DNA of 38,631 nt from positions 1 to 38,631 of the forward strand of contig NZ_BCQF01000025.1 in assembly GCF_001544295.1 (NCBI RefSeq). Reading direction: 5' to 3'. Origin of the DNA: Enterococcus pseudoavium NBRC 100491 (GTDB lineage Bacteria; Bacillota; Bacilli; Lactobacillales; Enterococcaceae). Positions 27,046 to 35,668 of this stretch are shown here, piece by piece. The translations under genes were made by a program, and so were the position numbers. The notes beneath the pieces are model-generated. The model saw nothing but the letters and a program-made list of their open reading frames with translations, made no database searches and had not been told where the DNA came from. Position 1 is the stretch's first letter; every line of letters starts with the position of its first letter.

Positions 27046-28050
27046 TTATTTGTATCTGCCAGCTCCGATAAGATGCTGCTGCCAATAGGTTTCTGTAAGA
27101 TTCGTCCAGCCCACCGGATCGCCTGCATGGAACATTCGATTCTCCCCTGCATAAATGCCGACATGAGTCACGTAAGTACCAGCATCATAAGTTGAGTGAA
27201 AGAAAATCAAATCACCTGGTTTGGCATCTTTTAGGTCAATATGAGCCATGGCATCATACTGATCTTGTGCCACCCGTGGAAGTTTCAGACCAACTTTGGC
27301 GTAACACCACTGGGTCAAGCCACTACAATCAAAGCCCGTTTCTGGACTCGCACCACCAAAGACATAAGCAGTACCTTCATACTTAAAGGCTTCATCAAAG
27401 ATTTTTTGTACTGTCTCGTCATCAAATTTACTGGTGGTAAGATATTGTTTCACCAACAAACAATAAAACATATTCCCATAGTTATAGCGCCACTCACCAT
27501 TTTCCTTAATCGCGATTGGATTAGGATAATCGACTTTTTGACCGCCAGACTTCTCTCTTGAAAAAGATTCTGCCAAAGAAAAACTATGCTTCTTGCCGTT
27601 TTTTGCGACATAATCTATATATCCGCCACCATAATTATAGGCTTGGATAATACTATCTTGATCACAACCTAACTCTTTGGCTCGTTTAACCAAGGAAGTA
27701 AAATAGAGACACCCCTGTTTAATGGATGCCTCGGTATCTAAAGAATTAGGTGGTAAGCCAGCTGATTCAGAGCTTTGCATCACATCTTTTGCTGTACCAC
27801 CCGACTCCACTTGAATAATCGCCAAAAGAATCGGTACATAATCTGAAATGTCCGATTCCTTGGCATACTTTTCTACCAGTGACCGATGCTTTAATACTTC
27901 TTCTGAGACACTACTGCCACCGGGAGAGGTAACAGAACTGCTATTTCCTTCACTATCCTCACCAAATAGTAAGCCGACACACATCAAGATGCCCATAAAA
28001 AAAATCGTCAGGATTGTCAACGAGATTGTACTCAATTTTTTTATGGTCAT
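27046..28050 (-). CDS. cwlT: Bifunctional cell-wall hydrolase CwlT-like (Tn916 Orf14)
   Basis: A 334-residue secreted or membrane-anchored peptidoglycan hydrolase that opens the wall for the mating channel. Residues 1-30 form a hydrophobic N-terminal segment. A lysozyme-like muramidase domain follows, with the probable catalytic Glu in IIQVESGG near residue 80. The C-terminal NlpC/P60 domain has its catalytic Cys in GFDCSGLTQW near residue 239 and His in YVTHVGIYAG near 295. Length and layout equal Tn916 Orf14. The start ATG overlaps the orf15 stop (ATGA). Confidence 0.95.
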   Translation of the reverse strand: MTIKKLSTISLTILTIFFMGILMCVGLLFGEDSEGNSSSVTSPGGSSVSEEVLKHRSLVEKYAKESDISDYVPILLAIIQVESGGTAKDVMQSSESAGLPPNSLDTEASIKQGCLYFTSLVKRAKELGCDQDSIIQAYNYGGGYIDYVAKNGKKHSFSLAESFSREKSGGQKVDYPNPIAIKENGEWRYNYGNMFYCLLVKQYLTTSKFDDETVQKIFDEAFKYEGTAYVFGGASPETGFDCSGLTQWCYAKVGLKLPRVAQDQYDAMAHIDLKDAKPGDLIFFHSTYDAGTYVTHVGIYAGENRMFHAGDPVGWTNLTETYWQQHLIGAGRYK

Positions 28051-30170
28051 TTAGACTCACCCGACCTTGATTTCGAACGATAATCCACCCTTTTTTGTAC
28101 CTTTCGACTACCCGATTTTGCAAGAATGGATCGCTTTTTCGCCTGTTGGATAGGAGTCACTTTTCTTACTGGTTGATTGTTTTCTTTCGTACTCACTTTT
28201 TGATTTGAGAGTCTTCGTTTGATTTCAGGATTCGAATTTATTTTTACAATTCGATTGGCTGGCACATTCTTTGGTATCATACTTTTCTGAGATTTGGTCT
28301 CCTCGCTTATCGGAACATTGATTCTACTTTTTCTATGACGGGTTGCTGAATTTCCCAATACTTTCCGCTTTTCAGCCATTTTCGCATCTCTTCGTTGTCG
28401 TTGTTTTTCTCGTAACTCCGCTCGCTCTGTCTTTTCTTGGACAAGTCCACGCTTGAATTCTTCAGGCGCTTTTTTCGTCTTTTCGATTTCTTTATGCAGA
28501 TTGTATTTCAAATTAGTTGGTGTATTCCTTACTTGATCCTTTACTTGTTGTGCTTTGTCTTTTACCATTGATTGGGTATCTAGTACCTTGCCGATTTTTC
28601 TTCCGGCCAAATTCATTCTGGTTTGCTTTTGGTTCTTTGAGGTTGAAGAATTCTTTTTTGACTCATTAATAGTCTCTGGATTATCCGATAACGATGGATT
28701 CTTTCGTGGAGAAAAACCAGGAGACTTCAATCTGGATTTTGATTGATCTTTTGCTAGTTTTCCGCCAACTGCTGCACCACCACCAAAAGCCAATGTTCGC
28801 CCCACATTTCGATTAAGTTGCCGTAACTTTCGATTCATTAACATTTGCGGTTTTCGCATGACGCGCCTTCCCATTGACTGGCTATCATTACTTTGGAGGT
28901 TGAACATACTCATAATGTCGCCCAATTTGAAATAGATGCCGGCAAAGGTCACAATTTGGAGAAAAGCTACCATAAAGAACGGATAAGTAGCCGAAATATT
29001 GAAAAACATCGTGGAGATACTAAATGCAGTCGTAATCACCAACGTGACGCCGGCTCGCATCATAATCGTATTGAATAAGCGGATAATCGCTTTTTTTCCC
29101 AAACTTTCATAAGTCGGCAACATGGACAATAAGAAGCTAATGGGCAGAAACATCGCAAAGATAATAAACAGAATTTGCGAGAATAACATAATCCCTGTCA
29201 GTAAAAATACAAAGAAGGAGATACCAATATTGAACAACACCAAAAAAACCACGGTTCCTAATCGGTTCATGGTCTTGGTAATACTTAGATTCGCATTGTC
29301 ATTGTCTTCAATCTCGGCTTTAACTGCTTCTTCTCGATCCTTCCCCTTATTTTCATCAGGACTTACAGATAAAATCTTATTGACTCGCTCTTCTCCTATT
29401 TCTTCTAGATTGGAATCATCGAATTGCAACAGTAGCCATGGTTGTTGGACTTGGATGGAAAACAAACTATCTCGAATCAAATCCACGCTATCCTTTCCTT
29501 GGCTTTCCGAATTTGGTACCACAATCTCAGTTCCAAGGCTAAGTGCCGCCTCGCTAACATCTGAGCTAAAGTCATTGATTTTCGTAATATAGGTAGGTGC
29601 ATAAGCAATAAAGGAACCTGATAATAGAAAGATCATCACAAAATTGATCACAGACCGGACTGCTTTGGTAGTTTCTCGTTTGAGTAGACCTGTATAGGCA
29701 ACGTAAACTCCTAATACCAAAACCATCAATAACAGAAACCCAAAGTAGAAACCAGAAGTTTGAAGTCCATTTTCGTTTATACCAGCGAGTGTTTGAATAT
29801 TCTTCCCGATACTTTCCGCCGTATCCGAAATGAAATCTAACTTGTAAGCCTCTTGAACCACATAACCAGTGGCATTCGACAGATAGAGACTAACCGTCCA
29901 AATAAAATTGGTAATGGCATAAAGACCATACATTACGCTCTTTCCTAAGCCATCCCCCCAATTCCAAGGTAGCCAATCCCAAGAACTATCAACAAAGAAA
30001 TCTAATTGGTAGTTGTTTAGAGAATATTGGGAATAAAGATTTCCGGCTTTCACTGTATCATCAACAAGTCCTGTTGCCTCGGCTACCGTACCGACTAAAC
30101 TCAATAGGACTGTCAGAGTGACGATGCTAATAAAAACAATTCCCACAATCCGAAAAAGTTTCTTTTTCAT
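28047..30170 (-). CDS. orf15: Polytopic conjugation channel protein, VirB6-like (Tn916 Orf15)
   Basis: A 707-residue membrane protein. The N terminus is a hydrophobic signal-like segment (residues about 8-30), then six or so further membrane segments up to about residue 420, including VLFNIGISFFVFLLTGIMLF and ITTAFSISTMFF. The last 250 residues are hydrophilic and very basic (SRKVQKRVDYRSKSRSGESK). This is the layout of the VirB6/TrbL-like Orf15 of Tn916, which forms part of the inner-membrane channel. The frame is open further upstream to 30257, inside the VirB4 gene, but GGAG seven bases before the ATG at 30170 and the family start favour 30170. Four bases separate it from the stop of orf16. 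Confidence 0.9.
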   Translation of the reverse strand: MKKKLFRIVGIVFISIVTLTVLLSLVGTVAEATGLVDDTVKAGNLYSQYSLNNYQLDFFVDSSWDWLPWNWGDGLGKSVMYGLYAITNFIWTVSLYLSNATGYVVQEAYKLDFISDTAESIGKNIQTLAGINENGLQTSGFYFGFLLLMVLVLGVYVAYTGLLKRETTKAVRSVINFVMIFLLSGSFIAYAPTYITKINDFSSDVSEAALSLGTEIVVPNSESQGKDSVDLIRDSLFSIQVQQPWLLLQFDDSNLEEIGEERVNKILSVSPDENKGKDREEAVKAEIEDNDNANLSITKTMNRLGTVVFLVLFNIGISFFVFLLTGIMLFSQILFIIFAMFLPISFLLSMLPTYESLGKKAIIRLFNTIMMRAGVTLVITTAFSISTMFFNISATYPFFMVAFLQIVTFAGIYFKLGDIMSMFNLQSNDSQSMGRRVMRKPQMLMNRKLRQLNRNVGRTLAFGGGAAVGGKLAKDQSKSRLKSPGFSPRKNPSLSDNPETINESKKNSSTSKNQKQTRMNLAGRKIGKVLDTQSMVKDKAQQVKDQVRNTPTNLKYNLHKEIEKTKKAPEEFKRGLVQEKTERAELREKQRQRRDAKMAEKRKVLGNSATRHRKSRINVPISEETKSQKSMIPKNVPANRIVKINSNPEIKRRLSNQKVSTKENNQPVRKVTPIQQAKKRSILAKSGSRKVQKRVDYRSKSRSGESK

Positions 30171-30174
30171 CCCC

Positions 30175-32622
30175 TCACTCCATTCTCTTTTGAACCGGCG
30201 GGCGGGTATCAAAGGCATGGAAGAGTTCTTCAAAGACCGGGTGAACTTGAACCACACCGACTCGGCCGTACAAGTCTTGCATTAAGCATTGGCCATTTTC
30301 CAAATCTCGTAGACGTTTTTGGTTGCTCTCATCTTCTTGATCTAAGCCAAAGAATTCCAAGGTTTTCTTGATTTCATGAATATCGGTACTGCGAAAAGCA
30401 AACTTCAATCCGATATTGTTCTTCAAGCGTTCATCTAGTAAATCGTCACTATTTTGAGTCACAAAATAAACCCCGGCATTCATGGCTCGTCCAGCACGAA
30501 CGAGCTTATTAGAAAGGGTCTTTCCTTGCGCCACTTGAAGAAACGACCAAGCCTCATCTAAGTCCACAATCTTGAAGATTTCTCGGTTACTATGGATAAA
30601 ATCCAAGGCAAAAGTTGAAATAACAATCAGCATCGAAACACTGAGTAATTCCATGGTGGTGTATTCTTCAAAAGTGGTCTCTGCATCTGGTAAAACTAAA
30701 TCCGCCACTTGAATGATATTCAACTGTTTATCTAAACTAATCGATTGAGTAATCGAACCATCTGAGAAAAGTAAATGGGCAAAATCATAATCAGTAAAGG
30801 ATTCAATATGATCCGCGATATTTTCCGCGACTGGTGATTCGTCTTTTCGCAATTCGGTGATTACTTGTAATAACCCCTGTTGGTCGCTTTGGGTAACGGT
30901 ACGAATGGCCTTGCGTAAAACGGGAAACTTCTCCCCATCACGGCTAGAAATCCCTGTTAAAAAGGTTAGGATATCAATCGCTAGACTTTCCGAGTCCTTC
31001 TTTTTCTTCATAATCACATAAGGATCAAGTAAGCCTTGGTTTTCTGGCTTACTGGTTAGGTTAAGGATATTAATTTCATCTGCAATTTCTGGCAAGGTTT
31101 CTTTCCAGCCACCACGTTCCCCTTTTGGATCGACAATCACGGCTTGCCCACCGAATAAAACAGCATAATAAACCAAGAGATTGTTGCTAAAGGATTTCCC
31201 GCCACCAAGAGATCCAAGAAAAGCGGCCGCCAAAGCATTGGTAACTGAACCCTTCACTCCTTGTGAAGCCAATGCCGGTTTCAAGTAAACATTACGACCG
31301 GTGTCCACATTATAGCCAAAGTAAATTCCTTCCAATTCTCCTAACATCTGGGTAGCGCCAAAACCAAGCCCCGCCAAAAAATCAGAAGTAACATACTGAA
31401 TATAGTCGTTCATGTATCGTTTACTCGAGGGCAGAAACTCTTCATGTAGCCCCATCATATCGCCAAAAGGCCGGACTAGTTTTACATTGGTATCATCATA
31501 AAAATCTAAGACCTCATCACAGCGACGCTTTAGTTCATCCACTGACTCCGCACTCACCCGAACCACATAACTCAGTTTGTACATGGATTCTTTTGACTGA
31601 TCCAAGGTGGTTTCCAATTCATCCACTGAATCCAAGGCATCTAAGACATTGGAGTTGGTTTCGTTATCGGATTGATAGGCATGATTGTCCAAGTCTTTTA
31701 GTTCTTTTTTCTTATTACGAACTGTCGCTAAGGCCTTTTTATTCGTCACGATTTCCACATTCATTGAAGTATCAATGGGGAACGTGAATTGTTGTTGCTG
31801 GTAATAGAAAAGTTCCGAGGAAGGAAATTCCATCTCTCCTACAATTGTATTGATTGTCAAGTATGCTACATACGATTCATGATTTTCATGTTCCATGTGT
31901 AAGTACCGCGGTTTTTCTTCAATCAAACAACGACTGGGACGTAATAAGTCATAACGCTTCACCAAAGTTTCTGATTTCAGCTTTTTCTTTGGTAACTGAA
32001 ATTCATACTCTTCAAATGGTGTGCCCTTTTCCCCATAGATATGTTCAATCAAATACGTCAGATTACTCGGTGTTACCCGTCTAACTTTAAATCTGCGGGC
32101 TAATTTACTTTCCATTAGTTTTTCAAGCTTAGAATAACGGTGAATTTCTTCATTGGACAAGGAAACGAAATCCCCCATCAAATGATGATTCACCCCATAG
32201 ACAAATTCTTGAAGCCCAGATAAGAAAGACTTTTTGAGACTCTTTAGATTCACTTCTTCATCTGTGGCAATTAATTTGAAGCCAATAAAAAAGCGATAAT
32301 CAATCTGACTATCGCCAATCATAGATACTAATGCATCTGTCTGTAGGTCAATCCGTTGTTCAGCTATTTCTTTTAATCGACCTGTGATTTCCTTTTTTGA
32401 ACGTTCTTGCGTGGCTCGAATACTACTTTCTGTGGCAATTTGTAATGCATGGATCTTGCCCTCACGATTCTGGGCAATCAATTGACGAAAGTTATCGTGT
32501 ACTTGATATTTCTGTTCAGGTGACAAAAAGGAGTAATTATAAGGCACTAGCTCATAATAAGCAAAACACTCCCCTTCTTGGTTAAAGACAAGATTATTTT
32601 CAATATATTTAATCGGGTACAT
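30175..32622 (-). CDS. orf16: VirB4-like conjugation ATPase (Tn916 Orf16)
   Basis: An 815-residue ATPase that powers the transfer channel, the same length as Tn916 Orf16. Walker A GSLGGGKS is near residue 473 and Walker B IVDLDEAW near 687, with VTQNSDDL shortly after as the sensor region and the family N-terminal domain before. It is cytoplasmic and membrane-associated. Its start lies 14 bases inside the end of tcpE, showing translational coupling. No sign of damage. Confidence 0.95.
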   Translation of the reverse strand: MYPIKYIENNLVFNQEGECFAYYELVPYNYSFLSPEQKYQVHDNFRQLIAQNREGKIHALQIATESSIRATQERSKKEITGRLKEIAEQRIDLQTDALVSMIGDSQIDYRFFIGFKLIATDEEVNLKSLKKSFLSGLQEFVYGVNHHLMGDFVSLSNEEIHRYSKLEKLMESKLARRFKVRRVTPSNLTYLIEHIYGEKGTPFEEYEFQLPKKKLKSETLVKRYDLLRPSRCLIEEKPRYLHMEHENHESYVAYLTINTIVGEMEFPSSELFYYQQQQFTFPIDTSMNVEIVTNKKALATVRNKKKELKDLDNHAYQSDNETNSNVLDALDSVDELETTLDQSKESMYKLSYVVRVSAESVDELKRRCDEVLDFYDDTNVKLVRPFGDMMGLHEEFLPSSKRYMNDYIQYVTSDFLAGLGFGATQMLGELEGIYFGYNVDTGRNVYLKPALASQGVKGSVTNALAAAFLGSLGGGKSFSNNLLVYYAVLFGGQAVIVDPKGERGGWKETLPEIADEINILNLTSKPENQGLLDPYVIMKKKKDSESLAIDILTFLTGISSRDGEKFPVLRKAIRTVTQSDQQGLLQVITELRKDESPVAENIADHIESFTDYDFAHLLFSDGSITQSISLDKQLNIIQVADLVLPDAETTFEEYTTMELLSVSMLIVISTFALDFIHSNREIFKIVDLDEAWSFLQVAQGKTLSNKLVRAGRAMNAGVYFVTQNSDDLLDERLKNNIGLKFAFRSTDIHEIKKTLEFFGLDQEDESNQKRLRDLENGQCLMQDLYGRVGVVQVHPVFEELFHAFDTRPPVQKRME

Positions 32623-32998
32623 AGTTCACACTCCTCACTAATGTGACCGGTTCATCCCATCGTTTCTTCTGCTCTTTGACTTTCTTTCCTGCAAACGTAA
32701 CCTTAAACCGCAAATAATAACTGATAAAAGATCGTAAAAATCCCAATGGTTTCTTGCCATCAAACGTCTTTTGCGACATAAACCAAGTGACTGCCACCGG
32801 TATGCCTAAGTATTTTAAAAAGGCCCCCTCTATCATAGATAGCGGAGGCACATGAGCAAATACGATGACAAACAGCAAGGACAAAACGAACCAAGCCATC
32901 TGGTTAAAGGTCACAGGAAAAGGCAGCTGAAAGTCATTGATTGCGTAAATGACTTTTTCAACTGCCCAGATACTAGTATAGCTTTTTATTTTTTTCAT
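32609..32998 (-). CDS. tcpE: Conjugation membrane protein TcpE (Tn916 Orf17)
   Basis: A 129-residue protein of the TcpE family, with two hydrophobic segments at about residues 35-53 and 60-78 followed by a basic C terminus (FAGKKVKEQKKRW). It is a small essential subunit of the mating channel in Tn916 and pCW3-type systems. The ATG at 32998 has AAGGA eight bases upstream; a TTG one codon earlier is less likely. Confidence 0.9.
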   Translation of the reverse strand: MKKIKSYTSIWAVEKVIYAINDFQLPFPVTFNQMAWFVLSLLFVIVFAHVPPLSMIEGAFLKYLGIPVAVTWFMSQKTFDGKKPLGFLRSFISYYLRFKVTFAGKKVKEQKKRWDEPVTLVRSVNYVPD

Positions 32999-33058
32999 CA
33001 AATCATTCCTTCAAAATAGAAGGATAGTCTAGAAATCAACTCCCCTTCTATAATTTAG

Positions 33059-33562
33059 TTAGTATGGATATTCAAATACCCCTCGACTCGTAACCAAATA
33101 ATTCCCGCCAATCTCCAAGTCTCGGCCACAAGCATCAAAATCAATATACGTCTTCAAATTTTCTGGTACTTCTCCAAAATCACCATTTTCTACAATCAAG
33201 AAATACGCTACATCACTCATATTATCGCAGTCCGGATAGTAGACAATATCATCCAGATGCTCTAACATTTCCTCGAAAGAGTTGAAAAACGCATGTTGGA
33301 TCTCTGAGGCGACTTCGCCAATCGGTGTACCTTCCAATTCTTCTGCTAAGCCACACAACCGATTAATCTCTTCAATTGGCGTATATTCATCAATCTCAAA
33401 AGGTAACTCATAATCATGAATCGCATATTCTTCGTATTCGTCATTTAATCCAATCCGTTCTTTGACCTCATCAAAATCGACAGGTGGGGTAAACCACGCC
33501 CCCACCAACTCACCTTCATTATATCGACCTAAGTTTGCAATATAAACACGCATCTGTTCCAT
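33059..33562 (-). CDS. ardA: Antirestriction protein ArdA
   Basis: A 167-residue, very acidic protein matching Tn916 Orf18/ArdA. It begins MRVYIANLGRYNEGELVG after a short leader and carries the typical acidic stretches (DFDEVKERIGL, YPDCDNMSDVAYF). ArdA folds as an elongated dimer that mimics about 42 bp of B-form DNA and blocks type I restriction enzymes, protecting the element when it enters a new cell as single- then double-stranded DNA. AAGGGGGA precedes the ATG. It lies in the same place as in Tn916, between the TcpD-like gene and tcpE. It is not expected to inhibit the type III system in this window. Confidence 0.95.
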   Translation of the reverse strand: MEQMRVYIANLGRYNEGELVGAWFTPPVDFDEVKERIGLNDEYEEYAIHDYELPFEIDEYTPIEEINRLCGLAEELEGTPIGEVASEIQHAFFNSFEEMLEHLDDIVYYPDCDNMSDVAYFLIVENGDFGEVPENLKTYIDFDACGRDLEIGGNYLVTSRGVFEYPY

Positions 33563-33574
33563 CGTGAATCCCCC

Positions 33575-33796
33575 TTACGCACCGACAATTCGGTTAAACA
33601 AATTGAGTAAGACATCCTTCACACCAGAAGCGTTAAAGACCAGACCTACCGCAATCAAGGCAATCACCAAAAAGCCGATCAATTTGGAAAACTCCCGCTT
33701 AAATCCTAAAAACAAACCAATTACCACAATTGCCAGTAAGACTAAAGATTGAGCATTAGTTAAAAACCATTGATATAAATTTTGTCCGAAATTCAT
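33575..33796 (-). CDS. TcpD-like small membrane protein
   Basis: A 73-residue hydrophobic protein with two membrane segments, about residues 12-30 (LVLLAIVVIGLFLGF) and 36-55 (LIGFLVIALIAVGLVF). It matches the small TcpD-like proteins of Tn916-type transfer modules. The frame extends upstream to 33847, but the ATG at 33796 has GAAAGGA at a proper distance. It sits four bases after the DUF3789 stop and 12 bases before ardA, so it is part of the operon. Confidence 0.8.
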   Translation of the reverse strand: MNFGQNLYQWFLTNAQSLVLLAIVVIGLFLGFKREFSKLIGFLVIALIAVGLVFNASGVKDVLLNLFNRIVGA

Positions 33797-33800
33797 TTCA

Positions 33801-33920
33801 TCACTTTCCTTTCTTCTCCATTGCTCGGTCCGCCGCTGCACTTGCATTCATCAAGCACATCACAGTAACACCTAGCATACTGCCAACAAACACCAATAAA
33901 ATATCTTTTACAATTCCCAT
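33801..33920 (-). CDS. DUF3789-type small membrane protein
   Basis: A 39-residue protein, one hydrophobic segment (about residues 6-24, ILLVFVGSMLGVTVMCL) and a charged tail (DRAMEKKGK). It resembles the DUF3789 family found at this spot in Tn916-like elements. The start at 33920 has AGAGGA seven bases upstream; the longer frame overlaps mobT. Role unknown, possibly channel assembly. Confidence 0.75.
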   Translation of the reverse strand: MGIVKDILLVFVGSMLGVTVMCLMNASAAADRAMEKKGK

Positions 33921-33934
33921 CGCAATTCCTCTTT

Positions 33935-35119
33935 TCATATAATCAAGTTTTCGATTGCCAAACTTTGTTGCTCCAAAATCTTTTTGTGTCGGTCCGAGAG
34001 TCGCGCATTCTGTACCATATCCTGGATATAAGTGGTCTGATTCAACCGATCCAACTCCTTGGCCATCTTCCACGTAGGAGCGACTTGGCGTCCAAGCCAA
34101 TTCAAGGTTCTTTCGATAGTATAAGGTTTCGGCTCAGAGGTTAATTGGATTTCCTTGCGATTCCGCCCAATAAAGCGCCCCCATCGTTCATTTAAGGGCC
34201 AGTTAGTTCGCCGTTTTCCTTCCACTTTATCCGCAAATCGTAAATACCGATTGATAATAGAAAACGTAGTACTTTCAATGCTACGACCTTTTAACAAATC
34301 TTGAATCGCATGATAGGCACGATCATTTTTTAACCGAATCTCGAAACGATTTTTCGTTTCAGTTTGGTCTAATGGAATTCCTAACTTGATATATTGTTCA
34401 TAATCTTTTTCGTACAAACAGAAATAAACCTCACTTTTGAGGCTACCGATATATAAAGTATTGCCCATGCCATCCTTTTCATCAGCCTTTAAAAGTTCCC
34501 CAGAACGATAACTTTTAAAGGTACGAAACAAGGAGATACATTCTTCCTTCTGACATTTTTTCGTTAACTCAGGAATATCTAACAAGCCAACTCGATCATT
34601 GATTGCCAAATCCAAGCGTTTCATCACGCCACCGGCTTTCAAACAATCCTCGAAAAAGTCATACCAGCTACGCTTTTGAGCGAGTAAAAAAGTTTCAAAC
34701 TGCCGACAACCACGTCCCTTTAACTCTAAAAGAACTCCCTTGTCTTCTTCATGAGACAACATCACCACAATATCACCCATGACGTATTGTTCCTGATAGG
34801 AGTAAAAGGCGTAATCTTCATGGAGCATATAATCAAATTTCAGATGGAGAATCTCTTGGATAATCTTTCGCGCATCCGTTGTGGGAAATCGAATCCTTAT
34901 ATAGTCAAACAGTAACGTCAAAGGCAAATTGGGATTGAAGCTTTCCAATTGATCAAATATTTTCCTCATGGTTTTTGTAGATGCAGTTACGCCACCGTTT
35001 TCTATCTGGTTTAAGTACGGGCGACTAAGTCCACAGGCGGTAGCCAATTTATTTTGTGAAACGCCATATTCGTTGCGACGGTCTTTTAGTAACCGATAAT
35101 CTAAATTCCGTTGTGCCAA
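33935..35119 (-). CDS. mobT: MobT-type relaxase/replication initiator (Tn916 Orf20)
   Basis: A 394-residue rolling-circle initiator-type relaxase (Rep_trans fold) that nicks oriT and stays bound to the transferred strand. The N terminus is an XRE-type helix-turn-helix, residues about 14-60 (QNKLATACGLSRPYLNQIENG). The body has the family features GRFIGRNRKEIQL and FYSYQEQYVMGD. The start is a TTG at 35119, well supported by GGAGG seven bases upstream. The oriT lies about 125 bases upstream, as in Tn916. An inverted repeat with TGTTAAC arms is just upstream of the ribosome site, and the helix-turn-helix may bind it, giving self-regulation; this is inference. Confidence 0.93.
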   Translation of the reverse strand: MAQRNLDYRLLKDRRNEYGVSQNKLATACGLSRPYLNQIENGGVTASTKTMRKIFDQLESFNPNLPLTLLFDYIRIRFPTTDARKIIQEILHLKFDYMLHEDYAFYSYQEQYVMGDIVVMLSHEEDKGVLLELKGRGCRQFETFLLAQKRSWYDFFEDCLKAGGVMKRLDLAINDRVGLLDIPELTKKCQKEECISLFRTFKSYRSGELLKADEKDGMGNTLYIGSLKSEVYFCLYEKDYEQYIKLGIPLDQTETKNRFEIRLKNDRAYHAIQDLLKGRSIESTTFSIINRYLRFADKVEGKRRTNWPLNERWGRFIGRNRKEIQLTSEPKPYTIERTLNWLGRQVAPTWKMAKELDRLNQTTYIQDMVQNARLSDRHKKILEQQSLAIENLII

Positions 35120-35141
35120 GTTCTCACCTCCAAATTCAAGA

Positions 35142-35167
35142 TGTTAACTTTTTTAAATGAGTTAACA
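35142..35167 (-). promoter_or_regulatory. Inverted repeat upstream of mobT
   Basis: TGTTAAC (35142-35148) and GTTAACA (35161-35167) form a perfect seven-base dyad with a 12-base A/T spacer. It is 23 bases upstream of the mobT start codon, in the leader or promoter. It suits an operator for a helix-turn-helix dimer, possibly MobT itself. Confidence 0.45.
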
Positions 35168-35243
35168 CCTATACAAGTTGCTTACTATCCTTGCTACAAC
35201 AACAATTCTTAATAGTCAGTTGCTTATTTTTTGTGTTTTTGTA

Positions 35244-35267
35244 CCCCCCTGTTAGATACGGGGGGTG
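35244..35267. other. oriT: Origin of transfer (oriT), Tn916 type
   Basis: ACCCCCC-TGTTAGATAC-GGGGGGT: seven-base inverted repeats around a ten-base loop. The reverse strand CTAACAGGGGGGT is shared with the oriT of ICEBs1, which is cut by a related relaxase, and the position between the tcpA side and mobT is that of Tn916. The nick should fall in the loop-proximal part of the CTAACAGGGGGG arm. Confidence 0.85.
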
Positions 35268-35377
35268 AAACATCATGGCCGGCTGCCGCCGTCCATGAAC
35301 AGGCACAGCACCACGGAGGATTTCTGCTTCGCAAATCCCCCGAGGTCAGCGCCTATCAGTAGTGGTTTATCTAGCCG
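35268..35377. other. Structured G/C-rich stretch next to oriT
   Basis: No gene. It is clearly more G/C-rich than the flanks and folds well: TCATGG...CCATGA around 35273-35299 and GGATTT...AAATCC around 35319-35339. Tn916 has relaxase-auxiliary and single-strand origin functions near its oriT, so this stretch could serve as binding site or single-strand origin; not proven by the sequence. Confidence 0.4.
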
Positions 35378-35668
35378 TTACTCCGCGGTAATACCCTCAA
35401 TTTCCAATTCTGCTTTTATCTCGCACAAGTATTGCTGAATCTCCGGCTCTTTGGTAAGGTCCGCAATCCGTTCCAATTCACTGATGACTTGATTTAGCTC
35501 CATTCGAGCATCGATTTCCTCATCCATTACATACGGATCATCAGGGACTTTTACCCCGTTTTTGCGAATATCAAAATTGAGCCGGTAAAGTTCTTCTTCC
35601 AATTCCGGATCTGACTGAATCTTGCCAATCACCCAATAAATTTCCCCAATCAACTCATCATAAATCAT
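35378..35668 (-). CDS. Small acidic hypothetical protein coupled to methyltransferase
   Basis: A 96-residue protein with a large excess of Asp and Glu over Lys and Arg (for example DPELEEELY, VMDEEIDARMELN), probably mostly helical. The ATG at 35668 has a perfect AGGAGG nine bases upstream and lies 11 bases inside the end of the methyltransferase gene, so they are co-translated. I do not recognise a family. A very acidic small protein beside ardA could be a DNA mimic or a methyltransferase partner, but there is no direct evidence. Confidence 0.65.
   Translation of the reverse strand: MIYDELIGEIYWVIGKIQSDPELEEELYRLNFDIRKNGVKVPDDPYVMDEEIDARMELNQVISELERIADLTKEPEIQQYLCEIKAELEIEGITAE

Noticed and set aside
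29122-29592. 156-codon plus-strand frame opposite orf15
   Set aside because: It is antisense to a well-supported membrane protein gene, lacks a good ribosome site and has no protein-like motif.
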